Shown piece by piece: positions 14,701-28,346 of a stretch of 64,000 nt of DNA. A model generated the notes under the pieces. The model had not been told where the DNA came from and did not search any database. It saw only the letters and a program-made list of their open reading frames with translations. Source of the stretch: Allodiplogaster sudhausi (Eukaryota; Nematoda; Chromadorea; Rhabditida; Diplogasteridae); assembly GCA_945643635.1 (NCBI GenBank), contig CALZFC010000251.1, forward strand, positions 5,266,001-5,330,000, written 5' to 3'. Each line of letters starts with the position of its first letter. Position 1 is the stretch's first letter. A program made the translations under genes and the position numbers.

Positions 14701-16361
14701 CTTTCATAATATACGCAGCTATTTCTTATCAGCTCTCTCTTTCCAAAGCAAGCATATTTCTGATTAAATTGATATGGAGCCGAAAACGTGCCTTTCCGTA
14801 GAGCTTGTACCACGCCCACTGGCGGAGGAAACCCCACTGGCGGATGTTGCGTTGAATGACGAGGAAAGCGTCCTTCTTCTTCTCGTTCCTCTTCTTCTCG
14901 ATCTGAACAAAACCATTCTCAGTTGCAAAGTGTTATTCATTCTTCATATATCATTGACATTCTTCATTTATTAAATTTACTAAACCAAATTTCAGTAAAA
15001 GCACCTGCTGGTAGCTCCAGCGGACTTGCGCCTGAAGACCAGTGATAAGAGTGGAAAGACGCTGGTCTCGGTAGTCCTCGAGGTGGGCGACAATTCCGGC
15101 CTGGAAGAATGTTCTGTGATCTCTCTTTCTCTCTCTTCTCTTCTCTCTCCCCAGCTTCTCTCTCTCTCATTGCAAGAGTGGCTTACCTTGAAGAAGACCT
15201 TGGTGAGTCCGACTCTGAAGTTGTCCTCAACGAGTACCTTGTCCCTGATGAGTCGTTTCGCCATTTCATCGGCCGCCTTCTTCGAATCCGCTTTGTTTTT
15301 CGCCGCCTAAACATGCTGCATTATTGAATGAACAAAGATTGCTTTTCCTCTCCTTTTCAAACTGACATTGTTTTAATGGTTAAAAAATTTTCCGCTTTAA
15401 AATTCGGTCAAAAAGTGTGATTCAAAATTTCTTCTCTTTTTTTTTAAATATGTCTTTGCCTCGTCCGCAGCGAGAATGGCGTATCGCTGGACAAAGTCGG
15501 GATGGAGCATTCTGTTCGGGAAGCCCTTGCGACAGATTCGGATGCCCTCGAGCACTCCGTTACACGTCAACTGGTTCAGCACGAGCGAGGCGTCGATCAT
15601 GCCTGCGCATGGGGAACTTTGCTCTTTTTCCTCTTTGGCACATCTTGATCATTTTGCTTACATAAATCTGAATTGAATCATTGATTCGGATATAAATGAA
15701 TAGAAGAATAGTCTCAAAATCCTTTCTTCTGACCAGAAGTCTTCTTCTCGTTAGGGATGATGCAACGGATGAAGTGGGGGTGCGTCGTGTGAAGCATGCC
15801 CATGAGCTTGTTCAGCGACTCGCGATACAACATCGAGACTGTCATGAACGAGCCGGACTTGCCCTGAATGGAAGTTAAGTGGTTTTTAAACATTTTTTTA
15901 TTCAGTTTGTTATTATTGATTACCTACATATATGTGTTACAGTTAATTTTACGCCTTATCATTCAAAATACGCCTTGGAGCATTCCTTTTTTCTTTTCAA
16001 ATAAAAATAAATAAGAATAACTGCCTTCTTCTTGCCGCCTCCAGCAGCGCCTCCCTTCTTTTCGAGCGCCGCGGCTTCCTCCTGAAATTAGTGATAATTT
16101 TTTTAAAGAAGAATACAATTGTCTCACAGTTTTAACTGTTCTTTTTGTTGAAAATATTAAATTAAGTGATTAAAATTAAATAAAAGTATAGTAAAGAGTT
16201 GCCTGCGTCGTGTAGTCCTGCCACACTTCGACGAGGAGCTCATTCGCCTTGGACGCCTTCATGACGGAGACGACGGTGTCGTTCAGGGGGTCCTTGTTCT
16301 TCTCCAGCCAGTTCGACACGTTGTAGCGCACGGTGCCGGCGTAATGCTTCCTGGGAGAAAG

Positions 16362-16408
<47 letters not shown>

Positions 16409-17632
16409 CTACTCTTTCCTTTCTCTCTATCTCTCAGCTCTCTCTCGCACCATCTCTCACCATCAACTCCCTCCCCTCTCTCTCCTCTTTATCTCTCCCC
16501 TCTCTCTTCCTTCACTCTCTCTCCTCTCTCTCTCACTCTACTCTCCCTCTCTCCCCCTCCTTGCTTACATGGCAAAGTGTGCTTCGGCCTGCTTGCCCTT
16601 GGGTGGGCCAGGCTTGACGAAGTTGGGATGCTTGCCGAGATGAGTGTCCACGAGCTTGGCCGCGAGCGTGGCGTCGGATGCCTTCGGCACGATGCACTCC
16701 TCGTCGAGCATAGAGATGATGCCCATGGGCTAAGACGGCATATCGTTACTTACTTATGTATGTACTTTTATTTAATAAATTAATTATTTAAAGTAGCCAA
16801 ACATTTATAGACTAACTTACATAGCCCTATCTTCAACAGTTTCCATACCTTCTCAATGAGCTCAATGCAAGCCTGGAGATCGAGACCGAAGTCAATGAAA
16901 ACCCAGTCGATGCCTTCGCGCTTGTACTCCTGAGAGCAGCAAATATGATTATTTACATAGTTAAATTATCATTTTCTCATTATTATCAGTATGCTTAGAG
17001 TGAAAGAAAGAATAAAAGAAAGAACTGACCTCCTGCTCGAGGACGAACATGTGATGGTTGAAGAACTGCTGAAGCTTCTCGTTCACAAAGTTGATCCAGA
17101 GCTGCTCGAACGAGTTGAACTGAAAGACAGAATTTACTACTTTGTTTTTACTTCTCTATTATATTTTGTCTCACTCATCTCTCTCACGGAATGAAAAATT
17201 AAATTTTTATTTTTATTTCAACAACTCTTATCATGCTGCTCTGTAAAAAGTGAAAGTGCGCCGCCTGACATCGAAGATCTCGAATCCGGCGATGTCGAGC
17301 ACTCCGATGAAGAAGTCACGGGAGATGCCCTTTTGGTCAAGAGTCTGGTTGCATCTGCAAGCGTCAACAATAAACCATCAATTTAAGCATAGATATAAGT
17401 CCCGTAATTACATTGGTTTTTCTTCTCGTTTTTGATTATAAATTTCTAAATCTAAATAATTCGAATACACACTTCTTGACGAGCCAGTTGAAGATTCGCG
17501 AGTAGAGACCCTTCGCCATGGCGCCGACAGACCAGTTCACCTTGAACAGAAGATTTTTCTTTCTCTTTCTCTCTCCTTCTCTCTTCCATTTCTTCTCTCT
17601 CTGTGTCTCTTTCCTATCTCTCTTCTCTCTTT

Positions 17633-17672
<40 letters not shown>

Positions 17673-19208
17673 ATCACGAGACAAGAGTTCGCTGGCTGAC
17701 CTGCTCCATGTTCTGTCCCTTGTTGACCCACTCGGTGCCGACCTTGACGCGTGGCTTGAGCATCGCCTTCATGAACTCCTCCGGGTCGATGCCGTACATC
17801 GCCGATGCCTTTTCAGCCTCTGAAAACCGAGAGAGATTACTCATTGTCCGATCGATAACATACGAATCATGTTCTTCAAATTGTGCGTATACTTTTCATA
17901 AGCCTACAGTGAGAAAAACGTGTCTTTTTAATAGACAAATTTTGCGCTTGAAATATTTACGGTGTTACCGTACTCCTTCCTCTACCAACCGTCGGTGCCA
18001 TCGGCCTCGGCCTGCTCCTCGCGCGGGCGCTGCTTGAACTTCATGTTGCCCATGTGCATGAGTGCAGACATGCACTTGTAGCAGTCCATCTTCTCTTGCG
18101 GCGAGAACTTGAGAATGTCGAAGGCCTGAAGGAGAAAGGGATCAAGGCGGGCTCTGCACGGTCTCATTCATCGAGGTGTTTTTATTAAACTTTTTTCTCG
18201 GAATTAATCTTTTCTACATAGCTCCTCATGTGGTGTAGAGCTGATAGACATGCAGTTACTTCCGAACATAATGTTGCTTTCCAAATAATATTGTTGTCGT
18301 TAAATGAAAATAAGTCTGCCTCGTCGGTGAGCTGGAACTCCTCGGTGTCGTTGATGCCGTCGATAGTCAGCTCGGCCTGCGCCACGAACCAGTAGTCCTT
18401 GATCGGCAGGTCGAGCAGGAGTTCCTGAATTATTTATGTACTATGTTACATACTTATAATGATCAAAATATAAATATTAAAAAAAGACTATGTTATTTTT
18501 AAACTAAGTTAAAAATGTTGTTTGTGTTCTATCTTTTTTTAATTCCGTAAGAGAACGACCTTCTTGAGCTCGGGCTTGTAGTCGGAGTAGATCTGGTAGA
18601 AGATGTGATAGCAGCGCTCGCCCGGTGCTTGGCGGATGACACGCGACTTCTCGAGCAGGTCTAAAGAGACATTTTAAATATTACAGCAATTATTAATCAG
18701 TAGCGTATTTACTTATTTTGATGATTAAAACAGAATTTTGCAGTAATAGTTTTGTTCTATTTATCGTCCGCCGATTTCTAACATCAACGGTATCTTGAAG
18801 AGGCAAATGAATGCCAATGAACTAAGAAAAAGCTGACAATGCTCAATGTCACAAGACGCGAGTCTTCCCTGCTTCGAGAAGTGGATTCGGATGAACTTTC
18901 CGAAGCGAGAGGAGTTGTTGTTACGCACCGTCTTTGCATTTCCTGCATGGAAATCATTTCTCTCCTTCACCGGTCATTGCCATTCATTGTGAGGCGCCCT
19001 TTTTTTAGGTAGCCATTGGTTATCATACAAAATGAAATGACGTTAATAAATCTCGGAGAACCGACCGAAAGCCTCGAGCACAGGGTTCGTCTGCACGATC
19101 TGGTCTTCCAGTGTCACCTGAAAAGAGATCGTTTTAACCACTACAATCTCACCCAGCGAGGGGATCGTGAGTTATAATAATAAAAAAGCTTCTCACCTTG
19201 GATACTCT

Positions 19209-19249
<41 letters not shown>

Positions 19250-20660
19250 GTCTCTCTCTTTCTCTCTGTCTCTCTCTTTCTCTCTGTCTCTCTCTTTCAC
19301 TCTCTCTCTCTCTCTCTGTCTTTCAATCTCTCTCTCTCTCTTTCTCTCCCTCTCTCTTTCTCTCACTCTCTTCTTTTCTCTCCCTTTCACCCTCTATCTC
19401 TCTTTCTCTCTCACATTCACTCTCTCTCTCTCATTCTCTCTCCCTTTCAATCTCTCTCTTGCTCTCTGTCTCTTTGACTCTCTCTCCTCCTCTGTCGCTC
19501 TCTTTCACTCTCTCTCCTTCCCACTCTTTCTCTCTCTCTATCCTAACCTTCTTCTCCTTGCTCTCTACAGCTGGCTTGTTGGCATCAGCCGCCTCCTGCT
19601 GACTCGCACCAACAGATGCGAAGTAGGCAATAACCTGCATTGAGTAATAATAATAGCAGTAATCCTCCTTATTATTATTAGTTATAGAGCACACTTTTGT
19701 TTTTTTTGTTGCAGATTTCCTGAATGATTTCCAAATAATGCATTAATTTTTTTATGCTTCCGATACTGACCTTCTTGGTGTTCTCGGTCTTGCCAGCGCC
19801 GGACTCTCCGGTGATGAGCATCGACTGGTTCTCGTGATCCTGAATTCTCGCTCTGTCTCTTCCGTTCTCTCAATCTCTTTCTCTCTGTTTCCCTCCAATT
19901 TCCTCTCTCCTTCTATCGCTTTCTCACACTTCCTTTCTCACTCTTTCTCACACTATCTCTCCCTCTATCTCTCTTCCCTCTCTTTTTCTCTCTCTCCTAA
20001 CCTGGAGCATATTACGGTAGGCCTCGTCGGAGACGGCGAAGAGATGCGGCGGCATCTCCGTTCGTCGCTTTCCCATGTAGAAACGGGCGACCTAGGGTGT
20101 CGAATATTACGGTAATGGAGTTTACGGTAATGGAATAGGAAATATATGCCTTGACTTTGTCGATTACTACAACTTATCTAATCTTCACTTATGACAGATT
20201 GAATATACATACTCATTAATAGAAGCCCTAAAAAAGAACTATTTGTATATTGTACCGAGTCGGTGTAGATCGGCAGACGCTTGTACGGGTTGATGACGAC
20301 GCAGAAGAGACCGGAGTACGTCTGCAATTATTGATTGATCTACTATCGCTTTATGATCTACAACACGGTTACGTTCGTACATGTTTATCTTGTTCTTTGT
20401 TTCATTAAATCTCTTTGTTTTCTTGTATTGCTATTCCTGTTCAGTCATCCAAATGGCTGTTATGCCTGATGTCGTATGAAGGATGCGTTGATTCCTCCCG
20501 ATATTTCGAACCCCCCACCCCCCCCCCCCCATCTACAAAAAGAAATCAGGTTTGCTAGAGGTCAGATACACACTCTGTCGATCTGTAGGAAAGAACTGAA
20601 GCTGCGCGAGTGCGTAGGTGGATTGAGACGCTTGAAGACTTTCGAGAATAGAGGGGGATG

Positions 20661-20697
<37 letters not shown>

Positions 20698-20715
20698 TGA
20701 GAAAGAAAGAGAGAA

Positions 20716-20746
<31 letters not shown>

Positions 20747-20914
20747 CGAGAGAACGACTGGAAGATGGAGAAAGGGATATCAGAAAAGTTGTAAGGGAGT
20801 TGAGAGAGTGCGAAAAGAAGAGGGCACAGATTTGAGGAAAATAGTGAGAGAGTAAAAAGAGAGAGGATGGGAAAAGAGAAAGAGAGAAAGGTGAACGGGA
20901 GGCGTAACAGACAG

Positions 20915-20953
<39 letters not shown>

Positions 20954-23165
20954 GATACGATATGACGATGACGGGAAGAGAGGGGTGAGAGAGGGGAGAG
21001 AAAGAGAGATACGCTGCCGAAATTTTTACAACGCTGCGCGAGCGGCTTCAGCTTCTTCTACTCCTTCTGTTCGGACGAAGGGGAAGAAGAGTGGAAAGAA
21101 AGACTGATGGAGAGATCAATGAGAGAGATTGTCGAGATAAATTTTCCACAGTTTGAGAGATGCAAGCAAGTGGAAAGGAAATTACCAAGGATTCACAAAC
21201 ATTAAAATATTGATCAGGGCAAAGGCAAACTAACGAGAGATTTAGATAACAAAAGGAAGAAGGAATGGATGAGAAAAAAGTACTAGCAAGAGAATTTTGG
21301 GAGAACTCAAATGCGAACGGTTTCCTTTTTATTATCAATCACAGCTAATCATGTGAGCCATAATGTTCCATGCGCTATGTCTGGCTTAAAATTAGCTGAG
21401 ATCTTTCTTCTTCTCACATTGTTCTAGTCTGTGCGAAGATGAGAATTTCCTCTTCTCCTTCATCTCCGCCATATCGCAATAGCAGTATTCCAAGAAACCC
21501 GCAACGCTCTTTGCTAGCAAGGAAATATCTTTCTCTCTCTCTCTCTCTCTCTCTCTTAACTATCTCTCTGTCTTCTCCCTCTCCTACTCTCTCGCTTGCT
21601 ATCGTCCTTTACTCTCTTCTTAAACTCTCCTTCTCCCTCTCCCATCTCTCATCTCTCTTTCTCCCAATCATTGCTTTCCTTCCGGCTTGAACTAATCGTG
21701 GCAGAGTATACGGTAAATAGATTCCGAGACAGAGCAACAGAGGAAATGCCATTCTCCTTTAAGCAAGAGATCATGCAAGATAGAGAGAGTACAGAGAAGC
21801 CAGAACAATTCTGGGAATCAAAGGGATAGGACCCAAGGTGCGCAACTCACGCAAAGGAAGAGGGAGAGAAAGAGAGAAGGAGAGAAAGGCAGCAGTGAGA
21901 AAAAAATTAACGAGCAAATACGAGTAGCGAGAAAACAAAATTTTCAGTGAAAAATGTTATATATCGAGAAAAAGACATGAAAAATTAAGCAGCCTGTTAA
22001 ATGACAAAGTGATTGCAGAGAGAATATCGAATCTCCGCATACTGTAAAATCATTGTAAGCGGATTTCAAGCGAGAAGGTAAGTATGAAAAATAGAATGAT
22101 GGCAAGGCAGTGGATTATCAGATGGATTCAGCCACCGTCTTTTCATAAGACAGTTTAATTACAAACATGTTCATAAAAATTAATCAGGCGCTCAATTTTT
22201 TCCTTTTTCAAAGTGTAGTTTGATTTCGGTGAAGAGTCTTAATCTAATACACTTTAAGACGTATGAATGTATGTACATACATGCATATGTACATACACAT
22301 ATGCATACAAAGAACGCGCCTCTAAAACTACCCTTGCTCATCTTCATCTTTCTTCCCTTCCTTCCAAACTGACATAGATGAGCATGGCCTTGTAGCGAGC
22401 GCGCAGGTTATGGAGGACGGACGCGTCGTTGAGCATCGACAAGTTGGACATGTCCTCGGTCTTCTCGAACTTGGGCGGATTCATGTCCTGGAGGAGATCC
22501 TTCTTCACGGTCTTCTGAAAAGAGAGGGAAGTCATCTTCATTTACTTGTTCGTCCGCACTCCTTCATTTAGGACAATATAAAATGGCATTGTGTTATCGC
22601 ATTAATCTGTAAGTTACAACAACAGCTATGATTTATGCATGGAAGGAGAAAATTTGAAAGTATCAGAGTAATATAATAAAATGTGTAATGTCAGGTTTTT
22701 TTCTTCCTAACAAGTTGTAATTTAATTTGTTTAAAAAAGTATTTCTGCTGGCCTCGTTGCCGGGTCCGCCGCAGGTGACAGTGACCATGTCGCCCTTGGT
22801 CTCCTTGATCGTTGCCTCCAGATAGCCTTCCTCCTCGTCAGGCACCCAGCAGTTCTTCTTCGAGTCGAACGGCTTCGACTGGTCCTGAATAGAAAAAAAT
22901 ATATACGTTTTTTTTAGAAACTTTATCATCAATTTTTTCTAAATCTTTTTTATTTATTTTTATTCTATTTTATATTAAAACATTTTTTGGGTAAAATTAA
23001 AGTTAGCATCCTTTCAATATTTATGTCTCAATTACCAATCTATTTTCTAATAAATACATAAAGAAACAAAATTTAAATACAAATTTGGAAAAAAAAGAAA
23101 ACCTTGATCATTTGCTCGCGCGTCTGACGCAGATACTGCCATCCCGGGTCGTTCTCGAAGTCCAT
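7150..23165 (-). CDS. Muscle myosin heavy chain (class II), complete, 55 exons
   Basis: Thick-filament motor: an actin-activated ATPase head plus a coiled-coil rod. The spliced model gives 1,950 aa (5,853 nt), the size of nematode muscle myosins; isoform not assigned. It starts [17 protein letters not shown] and ends in a short tail ending PAEK. The P-loop GESGAGKT is at about 175-182. Also seen: [18 protein letters not shown] (switch 1), [20 protein letters not shown] (switch 2), [14 protein letters not shown] (actin side) and an IQ-like [11 protein letters not shown]; the heptad rod follows. Exons 5'->3': 23103-23165, 22753-22884, 22374-22514, 20256-20321, 20002-20091, 19771-19839, 19548-19634, 19066-19117, 18838-18942, 18560-18660, 18320-18424, 17990-18125, 17701-17819, 17473-17540, 17270-17354, 17030-17119, 16849-16929, 16569-16729, 16203-16350, 16025-16081, 15734-15863, 15460-15602, 15187-15306, 15005-15100, 14792-14902, 14424-14582, 14214-14285, 14017-14103, 13718-13849, 13536-13601, 13274-13402, 13035-13129, 12817-12919, 12567-12698, 12207-12353, 11920-12051, 11694-11804, 11478-11549, 11259-11378, 11055-11167, 10465-10575, 10121-10211, 9940-10071, 9668-9829, 9348-9470, 9204-9278, 8983-9075, 8708-8827, 8416-8547, 8186-8263, 7965-8045, 7756-7851, 7552-7641, 7381-7476, 7150-7296. 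Seven introns use GC-AG. No mutually exclusive exon copies are seen. Confidence 0.97.
8548..8700. repeat. (GA)n microsatellite in myosin intron
   Basis: GA-rich on the + strand, so CT-rich on the sense (-) strand of the myosin gene. It occupies the intron between exons 8708-8827 and 8416-8547. Confidence 0.9.
16363..16562. repeat. (CT)n microsatellite in myosin intron
   Basis: CT-rich on the + strand, so GA-rich on the sense strand. It fills the intron between exons 16569-16729 and 16203-16350. Confidence 0.9.
17551..17675. repeat. (CT)n microsatellite in myosin intron
   Basis: Imperfect CT tract that makes up most of the intron between exons 17701-17819 and 17473-17540. Confidence 0.9.
19208..19545. 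repeat. Long imperfect (CT)n tract in myosin intron
   Basis: About 340 bp of CT-rich repeat with TTTCTCTCTGTCTCTCTC-type sub-repeats near the start. It lies in the intron between exons 19066-19117 and 19548-19634; a similar tract sits in the next intron at 19850-19997. Confidence 0.9.
20322..22373 (-). other. Longest myosin intron (2.05 kb), GA-rich
   Basis: Intron between the exons ending MLIY (22374-22514) and starting TYSGLF (20256-20321), much longer than the other introns (about 50-700 bp). It holds GA tracts at 20655-21008, a CT tract at 21531-21560, a poly-C run near 20510-20530 and a TATGTACATA palindrome cluster at about 22268-22310. I saw no extra coding exon in it. An enhancer is possible but not shown. 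Confidence 0.8.
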
Positions 23166-24051
23166 CTTGATTCAGAAGAGGACTCAGTGAGAGAAGAAGC
23201 CAAAAAGGTGCTCTGATAGCTTATAGAAATAGAGAGTTCGTCACTTGGACGAGAACCCTTTGGGGAGAATGGAAGGGGAGTGCTGCTGCCACACACAACC
23301 ACACTCACTCACACGCACTCTCTCTCTCGGGCACACCACCAACACCGGAGAGGAGGAGGCGACTGGGGAGGAGGCAAGGCTCTGGGTTCGAGTGGAGTTG
23401 GAGAAGCTGAGGCTGAGGAGGCAGAGAGGGCGGAGAGGGAGAGAGTCAAAGAGAGAGAGAGAGAACTTTCTTTAGCTACTGGGATTTGCTTCTCTGCACG
23501 GTACGCATACTTATCCCTCACCCATTCTCTTTACAGTCCCTCTCTCTTTCGTACTCTTTCTCATCATCACTCTCTGTTTTTCTCTTTCTCTCGCCAATCT
23601 CCTTCTCACTTTTATCTTCAAACACCTCCCTATCCTCACAAATTTAGCAACAATGTCTCAGAAGTGCGTGTGCGTGTTATTTTTTATTGTTTCAGCCAAA
23701 AATTTTGATTACATATTTACGTGTCACAACTAAATCCTAAGAGTAGCTTTTATAGATGCTTTAATGTCTGCCCAAATTTATAATGTAACTATGTACTTGA
23801 GACCAGAATACTTTGACTTTACAGAACTTAGCTTCCACGCCTGAACTTCTAAATTTATGAAGATATAAAATTACTAGGTATACAAACAACATTAGATCAA
23901 GCAGTAGAAATCACTCTTTTCTTTTCTTTTTTTCTGTTCGATATCTTGATTTGCTGTAAGAGAATGAGATCGGTAGCTCTGCTCCCGGAATGCGCCGCAA
24001 CTTTTTGGCACTCGAATGTGATGACGGAGAGGAGTGGAGCTACTGTCTTGG

Positions 24052-24084
<33 letters not shown>

Positions 24085-24248
24085 CGAGACAAAGAAAGGC
24101 GAGAAAGGGAGCGAGACAGTCAGAGAAAAGTGAATGAGAAGAGAGAAACAGAGAGGCAGAGTGTATTGCGAGGATGATTTAGTGTATATATAATGTGTGT
24201 ATGAATGGGGCATGAGAGAAAGGGTGCACGATGGTAAATAGAGAGAAA

Positions 24249-24360
24249 GAGGGAGATGGACGAGAGGGTGAGAGAGAGTGAGAGAAAGAGGGAGTGGACG
24301 AGAGGGTGAGAGAGAGTGAGAGAAAGAGGGAGATGGACGAGAGGGTGAGAGAGTGAGAGA
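24249..24360. repeat. About 40-50-bp GA-rich minisatellite, ~3 copies
   Basis: The block containing GGACGAGAGGGTGAGAGAGA followed by GTGAGAGAAAGAGGGA recurs three times with small length differences. It lies in the region upstream of the myosin gene. Confidence 0.7.
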
Positions 24361-25051
24361 AAGAGAGAGATTGGAGGATATGCTGTGGATATGTAGATAT
24401 ACTGAGAAAGCAATAGAAAGTGAACGGAGTTGGCTTTCAAAAAGGAGCCCATGTCAGCAGAGGGATCATTAAACATCTTCCTTTTTTTGATGACGGAAGC
24501 ACTTTCCCTCTGCCCCTCGCTCTCTCTCCTTTTCTCTCTCCCTCTCCCTCTCTCTCCTTCTCTCTCCCTCTCTCTCTCACTGTCTTTCACTTCGTGCTAA
24601 CTCTAATAATTCCTTATCATTCTCGCCCTCTATAGGATAGACACTCAGACTCCCCTACGGAAGATCGTATGAAGGGAGGTTTATCAAAGGCGGATGCTGA
24701 CTCTTTCTTGCAATGGAGAATTGAGACGAAAGAGATTATTCGTTGGAACTGTTCGAGGCTGAACTTCTCAGAAGAAGAGCATCGATTGTCTTAGCGGAAA
24801 CTTTGCGATCAGTTGCTGGTTTAGTAGTTCAATACAATCTGTTAAAATTATATTACTTGTTTATTGTATTGTTTAACGATTACAATATGGTTTTTATACT
24901 TTTTTATTACACCTCGAACCAGCAAGCATGCGTCTATGTATCTCATATCTCTTTAGTATGACATCTTCTTTGTCTACTCTTGTAGTTTTTTATCAGTATT
25001 AACAACGTTGTTCTATAATTATGATGCCTCTGCTGTGCCACTGGCTGCAGT

Positions 25052-25052
<1 letters not shown>

Positions 25053-25092
<40 letters not shown>
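25053..25092. repeat. (CT)n microsatellite
   Basis: A pure CT run of about 20 units. Further CT tracts follow at 25296-25350 and 25470-25510. Confidence 0.9.
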
Positions 25093-25097
<5 letters not shown>

Positions 25098-25316
25098 GGG
25101 CTGCTCTCTTGCCCCCGGTATCACCTCGGACTCCTTTCTCTCCTTCGATAGTCAACCCCAATCCCCCCCTTCCCCATCGCGCACAGTGTACAAAAGATAA
25201 ACAGTCAAGCGGAGGCGGTGGAGGAGGAGGAGGCTCTGCTACACATTCACTCTCAGTCTTTTCCTTTCTGATATCCTCTCACTCGCTCGCTCTCTCACAG
25301 ACTCACTCTCTCTCTC

Positions 25317-25357
<41 letters not shown>

Positions 25358-25922
25358 CTCTCTTCTCCGCTCTCTATTCTACTATATCCGATCTCTCTCC
25401 ATTTCCAAGCCCTCCTCTCAATCGCTTTTCGAGATCTCCTTTATCTTTCTCCCTTTTCCTATTCTTCTCTCTCTCTCTCGCTCTCTTTTTCCTCCCTCTC
25501 TCACTCTCTTTCACTATCGCCTCCCTAGAATTCGCACGCCGGTGCCGTGCCAGGTCTTCCCTCTTCTTATGCCATGATTCTCATGCAGTGTTCTAGCATC
25601 TCGCATTCTCTCACAGTTGTCCTTCCTTTATCCTCATCTCTCTCGCACAATGTTTGCTTATCTCTCTAATCATGCAGTAAATTGCAATCACACATTAATT
25701 ATTGTCCACTAATCCTGTTAAAAATTATACTTAATCAATCTTGTAACAAGATGTTATTAACAATATGTAGCATGACCAATGTATGTACATACATAAATGG
25801 TTTGATCTGACAAAGAATGGAGGTCAACCAGAGGTTACATATGGTTACATAGTTAAGAGATACGCACGACATCAATAAAAGTCTATAAAACTCATAAAAA
25901 ATTGCAACAAATATGAGTAAAC

Positions 25923-27551
25923 TCAGAATGACGACACTTGAACGTTCTCTTCGCAGTTTCCCTCTGAATTTAGGCGCTTCTCCTTTCTCCTCGTCTTCCC
26001 CACTCTTCTGCTCTCACTCTTCTCACTGCCACTGCTGCTATCGGTGGCCTTCTTCTCCTTTCTCTTCAATCGTCGACCGCTTGCACCACTCGACGGACAA
26101 GAAATGACGACGGGAGAAGACTCGTCGAATTGGACGCCTTCAAGGCAATTAAAATAGCATTTTAAATCTTCCAATAGCCAAAAAACATTTTATGCAAAAT
26201 AATCTACTTTAATAAAAAAAAAATATAATTTAACTAGTCATTTGCCAACCTTTTCTATTTTGTCGCATTTCTTCCTTTAGAACGGCGGTGTCGACATTGT
26301 ACTCGTCTTTCTTTTCTGGCAATTTTTTATTTGTGGGCTATTTTTTATTGCTTTAAAAAATGTTTATACTCGAAGAAAGTGTGGTACTCATGAAACTACA
26401 CGTGGAAAATAGCATGAAACCTGTCATTCTCGTAGCCTCTGCCACGACGATTCTATCGCCAGCTTGCATTTCATTTCGGCGATACCTTAATTAATTGAAG
26501 TCTTCGTCTTTTCGGAATCTGTAGTTTTTTTTTCAAAATTCAGCATGAAACCTGCAAGATCTCTGGTCAGGAAAACAAATGTAACTGAAAAATTAGAAAA
26601 TATTAAAATAACATATATTTCCTTTGTAGAAAGTTTGATCAATCTAATAAGCGCACCATTTGATTGCGAGAGCTGCTGCTAGTACATATCTCGCTATTCT
26701 TTCTATGCGTCTCGCAATAGTTAGTGGCATGAAAATGCATATTGATAATATAGATAATTAAAATAGCTTATGGTTAGGTATATGATGGCCGACAGGAAGA
26801 GAGTGTAGAGAACGACGAGAGCGCAGAGAACGAGATTGACAGCGACGGAGGCGAGGAAGAGCGCGAGCCAGCCACTCGAGCCTTTCTCGCAGCCGGACGG
26901 GCACGCGAGAGGAAGGAGATCACGCGCGCCCACGGACTGCAATTACTACTTCGTAGAGAATTCATTTCAGTTACTTGAAACAACATTCTCTCTCATTTAT
27001 TCTGTTATTTCCGCTATTAAATTTTATATTCACAACTATAACCAATTAATTCAAATATTCAATAAAAGTGTTTATATAATAATGGTCAGTTAGCTCTCAT
27101 CGTTAGAATATTTTATTTCCGAACACCTTTGTCTTATTGTAAATCAGGCTTTAAAAAATTCTAAGCTAATTGATGATTTTATCGTCATTTACTATAATAT
27201 TGTATTCCATACTTTGCAAGAGAGGAAGGTGGTTTAGTATTGCCGAAATTTTATAAGTAGAGGCTGATGATGCCAGTAGATGTTTCGATGAGGTTCACTG
27301 GTTGATAATTCAAACTTCTGATCAAGTCAATGCCATGTTTAAAACGCGTGTCATGTAACACGCCGTTAGTTTTCAACTATTATCTGGTATCGTTTTTGTC
27401 TTTGATGTGAAAATTATTCAATGAAAATACATACGAGAGCTCTGTCGATGAGGACCTCCGCAATCTTGGCAGCTCTCTTCACAGGAAACATGCTTTCGTC
27501 ATCTTGGATGTACCACGGAATTTCCTGGTAGTGTAAACAACTCTCGATTCG

Positions 27552-27612
<61 letters not shown>

Positions 27613-28346
27613 TATCACATTCTCTGTCTGCGATTCTTTCTCTCTGATTCACCAGGTCTTACCTCTCTCTATTTGGACATATTGATATCTCAGATATGTA
27701 CATATTTCCTGTGGTTTTAGTGGTCTTTGCCCCTTTTTCCGAAAGGCTCTACACCGTAATGCTGATTGTGAGGACTGACTTCGGCCATGGATTCCTCTGC
27801 TTCTCTCAGAAGCTGCGCCTTGCTGTATGGCGGCAGATTGTTGCTCTTCCTTATCAACGCTTCGTCAACCTGCAACCTGAAAAGGTCAATTTATAAACAC
27901 TTATTTTTGAATGCAATTTGGCGCGAAATAATAAAAAGAAAAACTTCACTAACGCTTGTTTACCTGTACAGCGACGTATTGCCGCATTAAACCGACGATA
28001 GTCTTTTCAAAAAACTGAAGTGTTCGCTCGAAGCAGCTGAAATGAATCTCTTTTAATTTTTCCCCTACCTTTTATTGCCTATTTTATGAATAAAATGTAG
28101 TTAATAGCGTTATAAAATAAAGAAGTTAACAAGATATAAATAGAATAACAAATGAATATATCGCCTGTATACGTAAGTGGGTGCTACAATGACCCTGAAA
28201 TAGCTACATATTTTACCCAACCTGAGGTCGGCATCATACGTGACAGAGCAGTGACTCGTACAGCTGGCGATCGTCTCGTCGAACTTGTCGTGGTGCGCCG
28301 AGTGCGTCGTGAGGGCGACGAATGCGAGAAGGAAGACTGGCAGCAT
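25923..28346 (-). CDS. Single-pass type I membrane protein, 275 aa, family not recognised
   Basis: Seven exons join in phase: 28222-28346, 27964-28036, 27753-27869, 27435-27524, 26794-26936, 26421-26485 and 25923-26137, all GT-AG. The protein starts with a clear signal peptide (MLPVFLLAFVALTTHSA). A lumenal or extracellular part follows, with Cys residues at the exon 1/2 join and a CPSGCE motif. Next is one strong transmembrane helix (WLALFLASVAVNLVLCALVV), then a cytosolic tail starting YRRNEMQAGDR and ending in a Lys/Ser/Glu-rich low-complexity region. The predicted topology is outside-TM-inside. The frame is preserved at every junction, including two small exons, which supports a real gene. 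I do not recognise the family and assign no function. Confidence 0.75.

Larger units (their letters stand above)
23166..25922. other. Upstream region of myosin gene; no gene resolved
   Basis: 2.7 kb upstream of the myosin start codon and downstream of the next (-) gene. It is dominated by GA/CT repeats. It presumably contains the myosin promoter and any 5' UTR exons. I could not delimit a TATA box, a 5' exon or another gene. Confidence 0.5.

Noticed and set aside
19167..19643. 158-codon Ser/Leu frame on + in the myosin region
   Set aside because: It reads a CT tract in a myosin intron; conserved myosin exons lie on the other strand at both sides.
22680..22752. Read-through of myosin exon 2 past GC to use a later GT donor
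   Set aside because: The GT at about 22710 gives the wrong phase for the next conserved exon and inserts residues not seen in myosins.
23391..23410. GGGTTCGAGT resembling a tRNA T-loop
   Set aside because: No acceptor, D or anticodon stems could be paired around it.
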